Assembly (NCBI RefSeq): GCF_025244865.1
Contig: NZ_CP104272.1
Location: 2,852,001 to 2,916,000, forward strand
Origin: Arthrobacter sp. zg-Y1110
GTDB taxonomy: Bacteria > Actinomycetota > Actinomycetes > Actinomycetales > Micrococcaceae
Direction of reading: 5' to 3'
DNA: 64,000 nucleotides
Under the pieces are notes generated by a model. The model was not told the origin of the DNA, did not search any database, and was given only the letters and a program-made list of their open reading frames with translations. Positions 8,725 to 17,874 of the stretch are shown here, piece by piece. Position 1 is the stretch's first letter; each line of letters starts with the position of its first letter. The position numbers and the translations under genes were made by a program.

Positions 8725-9213
8725 ATGAAGGACGTTTTCCGCGAAGCAGCTTGGAAAAGCCACGCGCCGGACGGGTATGAGTGCCCGTTCTGCGACATGG
8801 CGACAGGCGAATTCCGGTATCCCGGAAACCTCTGCGAGCCCGGGGACCTGATCTACTCCGATGAGCTGGTGCTTGCGTTCATTGCTTCACACGGTTTTGA
8901 CCCTGAACCGGGCCACGTCCTCGTCACACCGCGTCGGCACTACGAACTGCTCTATGAGCTGCCCGACGACGTCGCGGCGCGGATCATGCTCGTGACCCGG
9001 GATATGGCAGTGGCCATCAAGAAGGCCTGGAACCCCGACGGCGTCACCACCCGGCAGCACAACGAGCCAGCAGGGAGCCAGCACGTGTGGCACTACCACC
9101 AGCATGTACTCCCTCGCTGGACGGACGACGGGCTCTACTTCACGCCCAAGCGGCCTATCGTGCCGCCCGCTGTCCGTGCCCGCAAGGCCGCCGAGCTGCG
9201 CGCGGTCCTGTAG
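8725..9213 (+). CDS. HIT-family nucleotide hydrolase/transferase
   Basis: This 162-residue member of the histidine-triad superfamily acts on nucleotide phosphoesters or phosphoramidates. The triad is H123-x-H125-x-H127 in WHYHQHVLPRW, preceded by the conserved Asn/Gly/Ser segment NEPAGSQHV. An N-terminal CPFC pair (C20, C23) suggests a structural zinc site as in Hint-like proteins. I chose the ATG at 8725 because it follows the upstream stop by 7 bp and gives a normal HIT length; a start further upstream would run into the preceding gene. The substrate is unknown. Confidence 0.85.
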   Translation: MKDVFREAAWKSHAPDGYECPFCDMATGEFRYPGNLCEPGDLIYSDELVLAFIASHGFDPEPGHVLVTPRRHYELLYELPDDVAARIMLVTRDMAVAIKKAWNPDGVTTRQHNEPAGSQHVWHYHQHVLPRWTDDGLYFTPKRPIVPPAVRARKAAELRAVL

Positions 9214-9280
9214 CCGCACTTCCAGCAGGAAACCTCAGCGGTTTGGGGAATCCCGGAAACTGCCGGCCCGGCAGCAGAAC

Positions 9281-10336
9281 CTAGACCTCGCGGTTGACCA
9301 CGGCGCGCGCAAAGGCGGCCAGGGCTTCCTTCACGACGGAGTCGGGCAGCGGTGCGAGGGCAGCTACGGCGTCTTCGGACCAGCTGCGTGCAACTTCCCA
9401 GGACTGATCCGTGACGGGGCTGCTGCGCAGGGCGGCTACGGCTTCGGCCAGCGCCTCGTCCGAGCTCAAGTCCCGTTCCACCAGTTCGAGCACGGCTGCG
9501 GCGTCGGCATCCCCGCCGGCTGCGGCACGTCGAAGCAGCAGCACGGGCAAGGTGGGAACGCCTTCGCGCAGGTCCGTGCCCGGCGTCTTCCCCGACTTCG
9601 CCTGCTTGCCGGTGACGTCAATGACGTCGTCGGCCAGTTGGAAGGCAATGCCCACCTTCTCGCCGTACTCAACCATGATGTCGATGGTTTCCTGGCCCGC
9701 ACCGGAGAACAATGCACCGAACTGGCCGGAGGCGGCAATCAGTGATCCGGTCTTGTCCGCGATCACGGACAGGTAATGTTCGAGCGGATCCTGGCCTTCG
9801 GCAGGGCCGACGGTTTCGTGCAGCTGGCCCAGGCACAGCCGCTCGAACGTGTGTGCCTGGATAGCCAGCGCCGGGCCGCCCAGGGCGGAGACCAGGCTGG
9901 AAGCCCGCGCGAAGATGAGGTCGCCGGTGAGCACGGCAACCGAGTTGCCCCACAGTTCATGCGCAGTCGGCGCTCCGCGCCGGTACGGTGCCTCGTCCAT
10001 CACGTCGTCGTGGTAGAGCGTGGCAAGGTGCGTCAGCTCGACGACCACGGCGGACTGGATAACCTTTTCCGGCGCATCCTCGGCACCGAGATGGGAAGCC
10101 AGGAGGGTCAGGAGCGGACGGATCCGCTTGCCGCCGGCCTCCACGAGGTGCCGGGAGGTGACGTCGGCGAAAGGATCGGAGTTGGCTACAGCTTCGCGCA
10201 GCCGCAGTTCCACCTGCTCCAGGGATGCGGCCATTGACGGGCCAAGCCTCGGGTCCTCAGCCAGCAGGGCGAAGCCCGGCGGCAGTGCGGAGGTGCCCGG
10301 CACGGTTTCCGGGCTGGTGTTGGTGGATTCAGTCAC
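9281..10336 (-). CDS. Polyprenyl (hepta/octa/nonaprenyl) diphosphate synthase, menaquinone side chain
   Basis: This trans-isoprenyl diphosphate synthase elongates allylic diphosphates with isopentenyl diphosphate. The first Asp-rich motif DDVMD is at 110-114 and the second, DDVID, at 236-240; GGKRIRP near residue 68 is the usual substrate-binding block. The length (351) fits long-chain synthases. It lies 49 bp after a geranylgeranyl-reductase-family gene and menG on the same strand, so it probably makes the menaquinone side chain. The chain length cannot be read from the sequence alone. The gene would be hepT, ispB or grcC in other annotations. Confidence 0.9.
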   Translation of the reverse strand: MTESTNTSPETVPGTSALPPGFALLAEDPRLGPSMAASLEQVELRLREAVANSDPFADVTSRHLVEAGGKRIRPLLTLLASHLGAEDAPEKVIQSAVVVELTHLATLYHDDVMDEAPYRRGAPTAHELWGNSVAVLTGDLIFARASSLVSALGGPALAIQAHTFERLCLGQLHETVGPAEGQDPLEHYLSVIADKTGSLIAASGQFGALFSGAGQETIDIMVEYGEKVGIAFQLADDVIDVTGKQAKSGKTPGTDLREGVPTLPVLLLRRAAAGGDADAAAVLELVERDLSSDEALAEAVAALRSSPVTDQSWEVARSWSEDAVAALAPLPDSVVKEALAAFARAVVNREV

Positions 10337-10385
10337 TGTTCAAGACTCACTATTTGTCGGAACGGGTGGACAACAGGCATAGAGG

Positions 10386-11714
10386 TCACGGGTGCTGCGC
10401 GGGCTGCCGGGGAGTTATCGGCGTTCCTTGATTGCTTGCCGGCGGAACCAGCATTTCCAGTAAGGCAATCACTCTATCCTCTATGCCCTTGGAACTGCTG
10501 TCCGTCAGGTTAGCGAGCATACGCACCACGAAACGCATAAGCACGGGAATCGGCATTCCTGTGCGCAGCGCCAGTTTCATGACTGCGGGGCGGCCGATCA
10601 TGGCGGCGAAGATGCGGCCGAGCGTGAAGTGGCTGCCCCATTCTTCCCGCACGTGGCCTGCATAGGCGCGCAGTTCGACGTCGAACGCGGCCCGCGAAGT
10701 GAGCAGGCCCGGCGCCAGAGCGGCCCCTGAGCCCTCGATGATGTGTTCGGCCGCAAACCGCGCCGATTCCATGGCGTAGGAAATGCCTTCACCGTTGAAC
10801 GGGCTGACCATGCCGCCGGCATCGCCGAGCAGCAGCAGCCCCGGCGAATAGTGCGGGGTGCGGTTGAAGCCCATGGGCAGGGCTGCCCCGCGGATCTCAC
10901 CCACTTGGTTTTCCGGGGTGAAGCCCCATTCTGCGGGCATGCCGGCGGTCCAGTCGCGCAGGACCTTGCGGTAGTCCAGCTTTCCGAATTCCTTGGAGGA
11001 GTTCAGGATGCCCAGGCCAACATTGGACGTTCCGTCTCCCACTCCGAAGACCCAGCCGTAGCCGGGCAGCGGATTGCCGGAGGCATCCGGAAGCTCCAGC
11101 CAGCCTTCCATCCAGTCGTCATTGGTGCGCGGGCTCTCGAAGTAGGTACGCACGGCTACGCCCATAGGACGGTCGTCACGTTTTTCGATGCCCACGCTCA
11201 GCGCGGTCCGGCTCGAGTTTCCGTCGGCAGCCAGGACGACGTCGGCGAAGAACTCCCGCCGTTCGCCGGTGCGCCTCCCGTTTTCATCCAGGATGTTGGC
11301 GACAGCACCTTCCACGCGTCCGTCGTCGCCGCGGATGGCAGAGACCACTGTGTGCCGCTCAAGGATCTTCGCTCCGGCAGCCTGCGCGTGGCGGGCAAGG
11401 GCCTCGTCGAAACCGAGACGGGTGCGGATCAGGCCGTAATCGGGGAAATCCGAGAGCGCAGGCCACGGCAGTTCCAGTGTCCGGCCGCCGGCAATCAGGC
11501 GTAGCCCCTTATTCCGGCGCCACCCTTCGGCTTCTTCGTGCGGCAGGCCCAGGAACTGGATTTCGCGCACGGCGCGGGGGGTCAGGCCGTCGCCGCAGAC
11601 CTTTTCCCGCGGGAAGGCGGTCTTTTCGAGAACGGTGACATCCACCCCTGCAGAGGCGAGGTAGTACGCGGCTGTGGAGCCGGCGGGCCCGGCACCGACA
11701 ATAAGGACCTTCAC
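10386..11714 (-). CDS. menJ: Geranylgeranyl-reductase-family FAD protein (MenJ-like)
   Basis: This 442-residue flavoprotein has an N-terminal FAD dinucleotide fold ([14 protein letters not shown], residues 6-20), the family signature [12 protein letters not shown] near residue 40, and the second FAD motif [18 protein letters not shown]. In mycobacteria the related MenJ partly saturates the menaquinone side chain. Its ATG overlaps the menG stop by 4 bp and the polyprenyl synthase follows, so a side-chain or menaquinone-saturating role is strongly suggested by context. Action on another prenyl lipid remains possible. Confidence 0.85.
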   Translation of the reverse strand: MKVLIVGAGPAGSTAAYYLASAGVDVTVLEKTAFPREKVCGDGLTPRAVREIQFLGLPHEEAEGWRRNKGLRLIAGGRTLELPWPALSDFPDYGLIRTRLGFDEALARHAQAAGAKILERHTVVSAIRGDDGRVEGAVANILDENGRRTGERREFFADVVLAADGNSSRTALSVGIEKRDDRPMGVAVRTYFESPRTNDDWMEGWLELPDASGNPLPGYGWVFGVGDGTSNVGLGILNSSKEFGKLDYRKVLRDWTAGMPAEWGFTPENQVGEIRGAALPMGFNRTPHYSPGLLLLGDAGGMVSPFNGEGISYAMESARFAAEHIIEGSGAALAPGLLTSRAAFDVELRAYAGHVREEWGSHFTLGRIFAAMIGRPAVMKLALRTGMPIPVLMRFVVRMLANLTDSSSKGIEDRVIALLEMLVPPASNQGTPITPRQPAQHP

Positions 11715-12421
11715 TTGGCCGGATGCCCTCCGGGCTTGACGGCGCGGTGCACAGCCACGATGCCGCCGGTCAGGTTGCGGTAGGCAACATCCTGCCAGCC
11801 GGTTTCAGCAATCCAGGCTGCCAGGCCGTCCTGGTTCGGCCATGCCCGGATGGACTCGGCGAGGTAGACGTAGGCATCGGGATTGGAGGCGACCTTGCGG
11901 GCGATCGAAGGAAGGGCACGCATCAGGTATTCGGTGTACATGGTGCGCCACACCGGAATGACCGGCGAGGAGAATTCCGCAATGACAAGGCGGCCGCCGG
12001 GCTTGGTTACCCGGAGCATTTCCGCCAGGGCCTTTTTCGGCTCGTTGACGTTGCGGAGGCCGAAGGAGATGGTGGAGGCGTCGAAGGAGTTGTCCTCGAA
12101 CGGGAGGTTGGTGGCGTCACCGGCAACGAAGTCGATGTCCGGGCGGCGGCGCTTGCCGACCTTAAGCATCCCGAGCGAGAAGTCGCAGGCGACGACGTCG
12201 ATTCCGGCATCGGCGTAGGGCTCACTTGAGGTGCCGGTGCCGGCGGCCAGGTCCAGGACCCGCTGTCCGGGCACGGCTCCGACAGCGTCCACCACAATAC
12301 GGCGCCAGCGGCGCGTCTGCCCCAGGGACAGCACGTCGTTTACGACGTCGTATTTAGGTGCCACGTCATCAAACATGGCAGCAACTTCATCCGGGCGTTT
12401 TTCCAACGATGCGCGGTTCAC
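11711..12421 (-). CDS. menG: Demethylmenaquinone methyltransferase
   Basis: This SAM-dependent methyltransferase performs the last step of menaquinone synthesis, methylating demethylmenaquinone. The SAM-binding VLDLAAGTG is at residues 55-63, and the UbiE/COQ5 signatures [18 protein letters not shown] (near 17) and ISFGLRNV (near 118) are present. The length (236) is typical. It starts at a GTG with only a weak ribosome site. It is the first gene of a leftward operon, menG-menJ-polyprenyl synthase, and is divergent from menF across 120 bp. Confidence 0.95.
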   Translation of the reverse strand: MNRASLEKRPDEVAAMFDDVAPKYDVVNDVLSLGQTRRWRRIVVDAVGAVPGQRVLDLAAGTGTSSEPYADAGIDVVACDFSLGMLKVGKRRRPDIDFVAGDATNLPFEDNSFDASTISFGLRNVNEPKKALAEMLRVTKPGGRLVIAEFSSPVIPVWRTMYTEYLMRALPSIARKVASNPDAYVYLAESIRAWPNQDGLAAWIAETGWQDVAYRNLTGGIVAVHRAVKPGGHPAK

Positions 12422-12541
12422 TCTGTCATTGTCTCAAACAATGGGAGGGCCGCCGAACCGGCCGCGGCGCTGTCGTGTTGCTCTCAGCCACGGACCCCCG
12501 ATATCCGGCAGGTACCTACGGCGGAGTAGTCTGGAACCACT

Positions 12542-13891
12542 ATGACCACCCTGCGTTCTGTGACAGTGCCCGTCGGTGAGCTTTCCGCCGCCATGGGTCT
12601 CCTGGAGTATCTGGTTCTTGACGAGCAACTGTGCTGGATCCGGCGCCAAGAGGGGCTGGTCGGCTTTGGAGAAGCGGCCCGCTTCACTTCCAGCGGCCCC
12701 GAGCGCTTTGCGCGCGCACAGGATTGGTGGCGGTCCCTCCTTGCGGAAGCCGACGTCGAGGATCCTCTTGCCGCTCCCGGCACCGGCATCGTCGCCTTTG
12801 GTTCCTTCGCTTTTTCCAAACGCTCCCCCTTTGAATCCCGTCTGGTGGTTCCGGAAATCATCGTCGGGCTGCGCGACGGCGCCGGCTGGGTGACGTACAC
12901 AACCGCGGATCCAGAAGCAGAACTAAATGCGGAGACCGCGAAGGCCGCCTTGGCCCGTTATCTGGACGATCTTCCGCTCTACCGGGAAAGCGATCCTGCC
13001 GACCGGGTCCTTCCGGGCATGCTGAGCGAATCGGAGTGGAAAAATGCCGTGGCACGGTCGGTGGCCCATGTAGCAGCCGGCGATTTGAGCAAGATTGTCC
13101 TGGCCCGCGACGTTGCAGTGGAGTTGGGCAGCCCCCTCGTGGCTTCACAGGTACTGCGCGAACTGGCCGTGCGCTACCGCGACTGCTGGACGTATTCGGT
13201 GGACGGTTTGATCGGGTCCACGCCCGAGATGCTGATAAAGGTCGAAAACGGCACCGCCGAGGCTCGCGTGCTGGCCGGAACACTGGACCGCGCTACTGCT
13301 CCCGCCGATGATCCCCACTACGCAAAGCGAGTGCTGGCGGGTTCCGCCAAGCAGCAGCACGAGCATCAAATTGCCATCGATTCCCTCACCCGGTCCCTTG
13401 AACCTTTCACCTCGTCGATGACTTCCCACACGGAGCCGTTTGTCCTCGAACTGCCGAACGTCTGGCACCTGGCCTCCGACGTCACTGCCGAGCTCGCACG
13501 GGATGCGGGCGGACTGATCCCCACACCCCTGACGCTGGTTGAAGCACTGCATCCCACTGCCGCTGTCTGCGGCTTCCCCACCAGCGTGGCCGGCGAACTT
13601 ATCAGTGAGCTTGAACACATGGACCGTGGCCCCTACTCCGGACCCGTCGGCTGGATGGACGCCGCCGGAAACGGTGAATGGGGTATCGCCCTGCGCGGCG
13701 CTGTGATCGAGAGCCCCACGGAAGTACGCCTTTATGCAGGCTGTGGAATTGTGGCCGGCTCCAATCCTGCGGCGGAACTAGAGGAAACCTGGAGCAAGTT
13801 CCGCCCCATGCTTGAGGCCCTGGGCCTGGACCGGCCCCGCGCCGTTCCGGTGCGTAACCCCGATTTCGCATCCTCTCCCGCCGGATCCTGA
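12542..13891 (+). CDS. menF: Isochorismate synthase (menaquinone pathway)
   Basis: This enzyme converts chorismate to isochorismate, the entry step of menaquinone synthesis. The chorismate-binding C-terminal domain shows KIVLARD, STPEML, AGTLDRA, KQQHEHQIAID, LHPTAAVCGFP, RGPYSGPVGW and the Mg-binding YAGCGIVAGSNPAAELEETWSKF region. The length (449) is normal. Position beside menG and near menD and menC favours menaquinone rather than siderophore synthesis. A tagtct hexamer lies 9 bp before the ATG, so the leader is very short. Confidence 0.93.
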   Translation: MTTLRSVTVPVGELSAAMGLLEYLVLDEQLCWIRRQEGLVGFGEAARFTSSGPERFARAQDWWRSLLAEADVEDPLAAPGTGIVAFGSFAFSKRSPFESRLVVPEIIVGLRDGAGWVTYTTADPEAELNAETAKAALARYLDDLPLYRESDPADRVLPGMLSESEWKNAVARSVAHVAAGDLSKIVLARDVAVELGSPLVASQVLRELAVRYRDCWTYSVDGLIGSTPEMLIKVENGTAEARVLAGTLDRATAPADDPHYAKRVLAGSAKQQHEHQIAIDSLTRSLEPFTSSMTSHTEPFVLELPNVWHLASDVTAELARDAGGLIPTPLTLVEALHPTAAVCGFPTSVAGELISELEHMDRGPYSGPVGWMDAAGNGEWGIALRGAVIESPTEVRLYAGCGIVAGSNPAAELEETWSKFRPMLEALGLDRPRAVPVRNPDFASSPAGS

Positions 13892-13940
13892 AGCCCCTTG
13901 ACGCCTCCGTCGGAGACCGGCTGCATAACCGTTTGGTTCG

Positions 13941-13966
13941 TTGCATAAATTTACAGTGGGTAGAAT
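13941..13966 (+). promoter_or_regulatory. Candidate promoter of the amino-acid ABC operon
   Basis: An AT-rich island in otherwise GC-rich DNA holds ttgcat (13941-13946) and tagaat (13961-13966). The 14-nt spacing is shorter than ideal, so only the -10-like tagaat is persuasive. The first coding base is 14079, which leaves a leader of about 105 nt. Confidence 0.35.
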
Positions 13967-14078
13967 AGAAACTCGGATCGTGCCTTTGTGGCCGTTTCCG
14001 CCCTATGCCGCTCTGGAGACGGTTTGGTTTCCGCCTGCGGCCTCTTCTGTTCCTGCCAACCTAAGGTTCTGAATCGCA

Positions 14079-14858
14079 ATGCCGCACAAAGCCCGCACCA
14101 CTCTTGCCGTCCTCCTCGCCGTCGGAGCGTTGTCCCTGACCGCCTGCGGCGGAGGAGACGACTCCGCGGAGTCCGGTCTCACGACCGTCAACGAAGGCAC
14201 CCTCACGGTGTGCTCCAACGTTCCCTTCAAGCCGTTTGAATACGTAGTGGACGGCGAGTTCACCGGCTTCGATATCGAGCTCACCCGCGAAATTGCCAAG
14301 GGCATGGGCCTCGAGCATGAAGTGCAGAACGTTGGATTCGACGGCCTGCAGAGCGGAACCGTACTGGCTGCCCGCCAGTGCGATGTGATTGCCGCAGCCA
14401 TGTCCATCACCGATGAGCGGGCCGAGAAACTGGCATTTTCGGACCCGTACTATGACTCGCCGCAGACCCTCCTGGTTCCTGCCGATTCCCCAGTTGCCTC
14501 CCTGGCAGACCTCAAGGGCAAGAAGGTAGGGGTCCAGCAGGGCACCACCGGTGAGAGCTATGCGCGGGAAAATGCCGCCGACGCAGAAATCATGTCCTTC
14601 CAGACCGATGCGGAGCTGTTCCAGGGACTGCAGGCAGGAAACATTGATGCGGTTCTCCAGGACCACGCGGTAAACCAGGACCACACCGAGGACGGCAAGT
14701 TCCGGATTTCAGCGAGCTTCGAGACGGGTGAGTCCTATGGCTTCGCCATGAAGAAGGAAGGCAGCGAGGAACTGGTTTCGAAGGTGAATGAACAGCTTGC
14801 TGAGCTGCGGGAGAATGGGAAGTACCAGGAGCTCCATGACCGGTTCTTCACGAAGTAG
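14079..14858 (+). CDS. Amino-acid ABC transporter substrate-binding lipoprotein (copy 1)
   Basis: This is a periplasmic-binding-protein-type lipoprotein (SBP_bac_3) that would capture a polar amino acid outside the membrane. A short signal peptide ends in the lipobox LTAC (C23), followed by the family signature GEFTGFDIELTREIA near residue 63 and SDPYYDSPQTLLVP near residue 121. The length (259) is usual. The next gene is a clear paralogue in tandem, with the same first residues (MPHKART) and the same lipobox position. The permease and ATPase follow. The ligand is not evident. Confidence 0.9.
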   Translation: MPHKARTTLAVLLAVGALSLTACGGGDDSAESGLTTVNEGTLTVCSNVPFKPFEYVVDGEFTGFDIELTREIAKGMGLEHEVQNVGFDGLQSGTVLAARQCDVIAAAMSITDERAEKLAFSDPYYDSPQTLLVPADSPVASLADLKGKKVGVQQGTTGESYARENAADAEIMSFQTDAELFQGLQAGNIDAVLQDHAVNQDHTEDGKFRISASFETGESYGFAMKKEGSEELVSKVNEQLAELRENGKYQELHDRFFTK

Positions 14859-15028
14859 CCGCACTGGGAACCGGGTGCCGCAGTAAGGCACGCCACGTGG
14901 GCTTCTGTTTTACTGCCGGTAGTGGCGGACACGTTACCGAAATATGGACTACGTACGCTCTAGACTGCATCCCAATACCCAGCTACGGGTGAGACTGCTC
15001 ACACCGTCCGACGTAAGGTTGTAAACCA

Positions 15029-15817
15029 ATGCCGCATAAAGCCCGCACCGCCGCCTTCACCTTTTTGGCCATCGGTGCCCTCTCGCTGACCGCCTGCGGC
15101 GGCGACGACGCCGGAGCCTCCGACGACGCTGCCAACGGATACAACCTGGTATCCGAAGGCACGCTGACGGTCTGCTCGGACATCCCGTACGTTCCGTTCG
15201 AGTATGAAGAGAACGGCGAATACACCGGTTTCGACATGGACCTGGTCAAGGAGATCGCGGCCGGGCTTGACCTTGAGCTCGCAGTCCAGGACGCCGGGTT
15301 CGAGGGAATTGCCAGCGGCACCGTGCTCGCGGCGGGACAGTGCGACCTAGAGGCCAGCGCAATCACCATCACCGCGGAACGCGAAGAGGCCATGGGCTTC
15401 GCCGATCCGTACTATGACTCGCTGCAGTCGCTGCTGGTCCCCGTCGACTCGGACATCAAGAGCATCGAGGACCTGGAGGGCAAGAAGCTCGGCGTCCAGG
15501 GAAACACCACCGGTGAGTCCTACGCCCGCGAGAATGCTCCCGGAGCGGAAATCGTGGCCTTCCCGAGCGATGCCGAACTTTTCCCGGCCATCCAGTCCGG
15601 TAACGTCGATGCTGTGCTCCAGGACCTTCCGGTGAACATTGGACACACGGAGGATGGCGAATTCACCATCGCCGAAGAGTATGAGACGGATGAGTCCTAC
15701 GGCTTCGCCATGAAGAAGGACAACACCGAACTCATCTCCGCCGTCAATGAGCAGCTCGCTGAGCTGCGGGACAACGGCAAATACCAGGAGATCTACGACA
15801 AGTACTTCACCGAATAA
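15029..15817 (+). CDS. Amino-acid ABC transporter substrate-binding lipoprotein (copy 2)
   Basis: This 262-residue lipoprotein is a tandem paralogue of the preceding gene, with lipobox LTAC at C23, GEYTGFDMDLVKEIA and ADPYYDSLQSLLVP. More than half the aligned residues match copy 1, including TTGESYAREN, NVDAVLQD and the C-terminal VNEQLAELRDNGKYQE. Differences fall partly in the ligand-facing parts, so the two may bind different amino acids for one shared permease. The taaggtt sequence before the ATG is also shared with copy 1, so the duplication included the translation start region. Confidence 0.9.
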   Translation: MPHKARTAAFTFLAIGALSLTACGGDDAGASDDAANGYNLVSEGTLTVCSDIPYVPFEYEENGEYTGFDMDLVKEIAAGLDLELAVQDAGFEGIASGTVLAAGQCDLEASAITITAEREEAMGFADPYYDSLQSLLVPVDSDIKSIEDLEGKKLGVQGNTTGESYARENAPGAEIVAFPSDAELFPAIQSGNVDAVLQDLPVNIGHTEDGEFTIAEEYETDESYGFAMKKDNTELISAVNEQLAELRDNGKYQEIYDKYFTE

Positions 15818-15832
15818 CGCCTAGACCACTGC

Positions 15833-15871
15833 GTCGTCCCGGGCCGGATGCCCGGGACGACCCCTTTTCTT
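15833..15871 (+). terminator. Intercistronic hairpin between binding protein and permease
   Basis: A perfect 12-bp stem, gtcgtcccgggc (15833-15844) and gcccgggacgac (15850-15861), with a 5-nt loop is followed by cccttttctt. It lies between the second binding-protein gene and the permease, and would act as a partial terminator or a 3' mRNA stabiliser that raises binding-protein yield over the membrane parts. Confidence 0.75.
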
Positions 15872-15890
15872 CCTTGGAAGGCTCCCCACT

Positions 15891-16676
15891 TTGAAACCCT
15901 CCACCCGCAGACGCCTGTTCCGGGGCGTCCTGTACGCCGTTTTCGTCATCGCGCTGGTAGCCGTAGTGCTGGCTGCCGATTGGGAAGCCATCGGCGAGAA
16001 CTTCTTCGACGCCGAGGTGGCCCGTGAGGCCTTCCCGACCATCATCACGGTGGCGGTTAAGAACACGATTATCTATACCGTCATTGCTTTCGCGGGCGGG
16101 CTCCTCCTGGGCCTGCTGCTGGCCCTGATGAAGCTTTCCCCCGTAGCCCCGTACCGCTGGGCCGCCACGGCATACATCGAACTCTTCCGCGGACTCCCCG
16201 CACTGCTGGTGATCTTCGGGTTCGCCTTCGCCGTGCCGATCGCCTTCGACTGGCGTCCGCCGGGAGGCAGCGCAGGCGCAGGGCTCCTGGCCCTGATCAT
16301 CGTTTCCGGCGCCTACATCGCCGAGACCATCCGTGCCGGAATCCAGGCAGTGCCCTCCGGTCAGGCCGAGGCTGCCCGTTCGCTGGGCATGGGTCCGACC
16401 TGGACCATGATTTCCGTGACCCTGCCCCAGGCCTTCCGGATCATCACGCCGCCGCTGACCAACGAACTGGTCATCCTGATCAAGGACACCTCGCTGCTTT
16501 TCATTGCCGGTATGGCGCTGCAGGACCGCGAGCTGACCACCTTTGCGCGTGACTCCGTGTCCCAGACCGCAAACGCCACACCCCTGGTGCTCGCTGCCCT
16601 GATGTACCTGATCATTACGCTGCCGCTGACCCAGCTGGTGGCAAAGCTTGAACGACACAACCAGAGAGGCAGGTAG
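15891..16676 (+). CDS. Amino-acid ABC transporter permease
   Basis: This 261-residue inner-membrane permease is of the HisM/GlnP type. It has an N-terminal membrane segment, then the binding-protein-dependent transport domain with the EAA loop ([23 protein letters not shown]) that docks on the ATPase. [13 protein letters not shown] near residue 103 is typical of the polar amino-acid family. It lies 5 bp before the ATPase gene and after two binding-protein genes. It is a single permease, so it should act as a homodimer. Confidence 0.92.
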   Translation: MKPSTRRRLFRGVLYAVFVIALVAVVLAADWEAIGENFFDAEVAREAFPTIITVAVKNTIIYTVIAFAGGLLLGLLLALMKLSPVAPYRWAATAYIELFRGLPALLVIFGFAFAVPIAFDWRPPGGSAGAGLLALIIVSGAYIAETIRAGIQAVPSGQAEAARSLGMGPTWTMISVTLPQAFRIITPPLTNELVILIKDTSLLFIAGMALQDRELTTFARDSVSQTANATPLVLAALMYLIITLPLTQLVAKLERHNQRGR

Positions 16677-16681
16677 CAGCC

Positions 16682-17431
16682 ATGAGCGTCCCGAACACCA
16701 ACGCCCCTGCCATCGAGGTCCGCAACCTTCACAAGTCCTTCGGAAGCAACGAGGTGCTGAAAGGCATCGACTTCCATGTAGACCAGGGCGAAGTGGTCTG
16801 CGTGATCGGTCCGTCCGGTTCCGGCAAGTCGACCCTGCTGCGCTGCGTCAACCGCCTGGAGGAGCCCACCAGCGGCACCGTCCTGGTGGAGGGCGTTGAC
16901 ATTACCCATCCCGACACGGACCTGGACAAGATACGCACCCGGATCGGCATGGTCTTCCAGCAGTTCAACCTCTTCCCGCACCTGAACGTGCTGCGCAACC
17001 TGACCTTGGCGCAGCGCCGGGCGAAGAAGCGCGGCCAGGAGGAAGCCTCCAAGGTAGCCCTGAAGAACCTCGCCAAGGTGGGTCTGGAGGACCGTGCCAC
17101 GGCCTTCCCCGCACAGCTGTCCGGCGGCCAGCAGCAGCGTGTGGCCATTGCCCGCGCACTGTCCATGGATCCGGACATGATGCTGTTCGACGAGCCCACC
17201 AGCGCCTTGGACCCGGAACTCGTTGGTGATGTTCTCGCCGTGATGCGTCAGCTTGCCGAGGAAGGCATGACCATGATGGTGGTGACCCATGAGATGGGCT
17301 TCGCCCGTGAAGTGGGCGACCGCGTTGTCTTCATGGACGGCGGCGTGGTGGTGGAGCAGGGACGTCCCGAAGATGTCCTGGGCAACCCGCAGCACGAGCG
17401 CACCCGGGCGTTCCTTTCCAAGGTTCTTTAA
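16682..17431 (+). CDS. Amino-acid ABC transporter ATP-binding protein
   Basis: This 249-residue ATPase powers the polar amino-acid importer. It shows Walker [10 protein letters not shown] (residues 43-51), the Q-loop [11 protein letters not shown], the signature LSGGQQQR near residue 146, Walker B MMLFDEP near residue 165, and the switch histidine in [11 protein letters not shown]. The GlnQ/HisP type is clear from length and motifs. It is the last gene of the operon, and a strong hairpin follows 70 bp downstream. Confidence 0.95.
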   Translation: MSVPNTNAPAIEVRNLHKSFGSNEVLKGIDFHVDQGEVVCVIGPSGSGKSTLLRCVNRLEEPTSGTVLVEGVDITHPDTDLDKIRTRIGMVFQQFNLFPHLNVLRNLTLAQRRAKKRGQEEASKVALKNLAKVGLEDRATAFPAQLSGGQQQRVAIARALSMDPDMMLFDEPTSALDPELVGDVLAVMRQLAEEGMTMMVVTHEMGFAREVGDRVVFMDGGVVVEQGRPEDVLGNPQHERTRAFLSKVL

Positions 17432-17499
17432 CCCGGTTCCCCGTGCCGCCGGCCTATCGCAGGCCCGGGGGCCAAGACGGAAGCAACGCACCCGCCACC

Positions 17500-17537
17500 G
17501 CGGCCTGCACCTCCAAGGTGCAGGCCGCGCTGTGTTT
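17500..17537 (+). terminator. Rho-independent-type terminator of the amino-acid ABC operon
   Basis: A perfect 12-bp stem, gcggcctgcacc (17500-17511) and ggtgcaggccgc (17517-17528), has a 5-nt loop and is followed by a weak T-run (gctgtgttt). It ends the ABC operon before the convergent HhH gene. Confidence 0.75.
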
Positions 17538-17613
17538 CCCGGTGTTGGTTAGCCGGGCTTGGTTGCCTGATTGGTTGCCCGGATTGGTTATTCCGGCCAG
17601 CTAGGCGCAAGAC

Positions 17614-17808
17614 TCAGCCCAGTGCGAGTCCGTATTCGTCCAGGGCCTGCGCTATGAGCCGCAGCGCCTTAGGACCCATGCCGTGCAGCGAGGCGAGTTC
17701 CGCGTGCGGGACCCCGGCCAGCTGGCGAAGTGAGTCGTAGCCCGCCTCGGCGAGGGCACGGGTAGCCGGCGCACCGATCTTCGGTAGGCCATCGAGCGGC
17801 GTAACCAT
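17614..17808 (-). CDS. Small helix-hairpin-helix protein
   Basis: This 64-residue protein contains two helix-hairpin-helix-like turns: LPKIGAPATRALAEAGYDSL near residue 8 and LASLHGMGPKALRLIAQAL near residue 38. The pattern resembles the small non-specific DNA-binding HhH domain at the end of RNA polymerase alpha or in DNA repair proteins. It is probably a cytoplasmic nucleic-acid-binding protein; no partner is evident. It is 66 bp downstream of menD on the same strand. Confidence 0.75.
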   Translation of the reverse strand: MVTPLDGLPKIGAPATRALAEAGYDSLRQLAGVPHAELASLHGMGPKALRLIAQALDEYGLALG

Positions 17809-17874
17809 GCGGCGACGCTACGCTTCGCCGACGCGGGCGTAAAGCCCTACCCGCGCAGCACTAACCCCGCAGCA

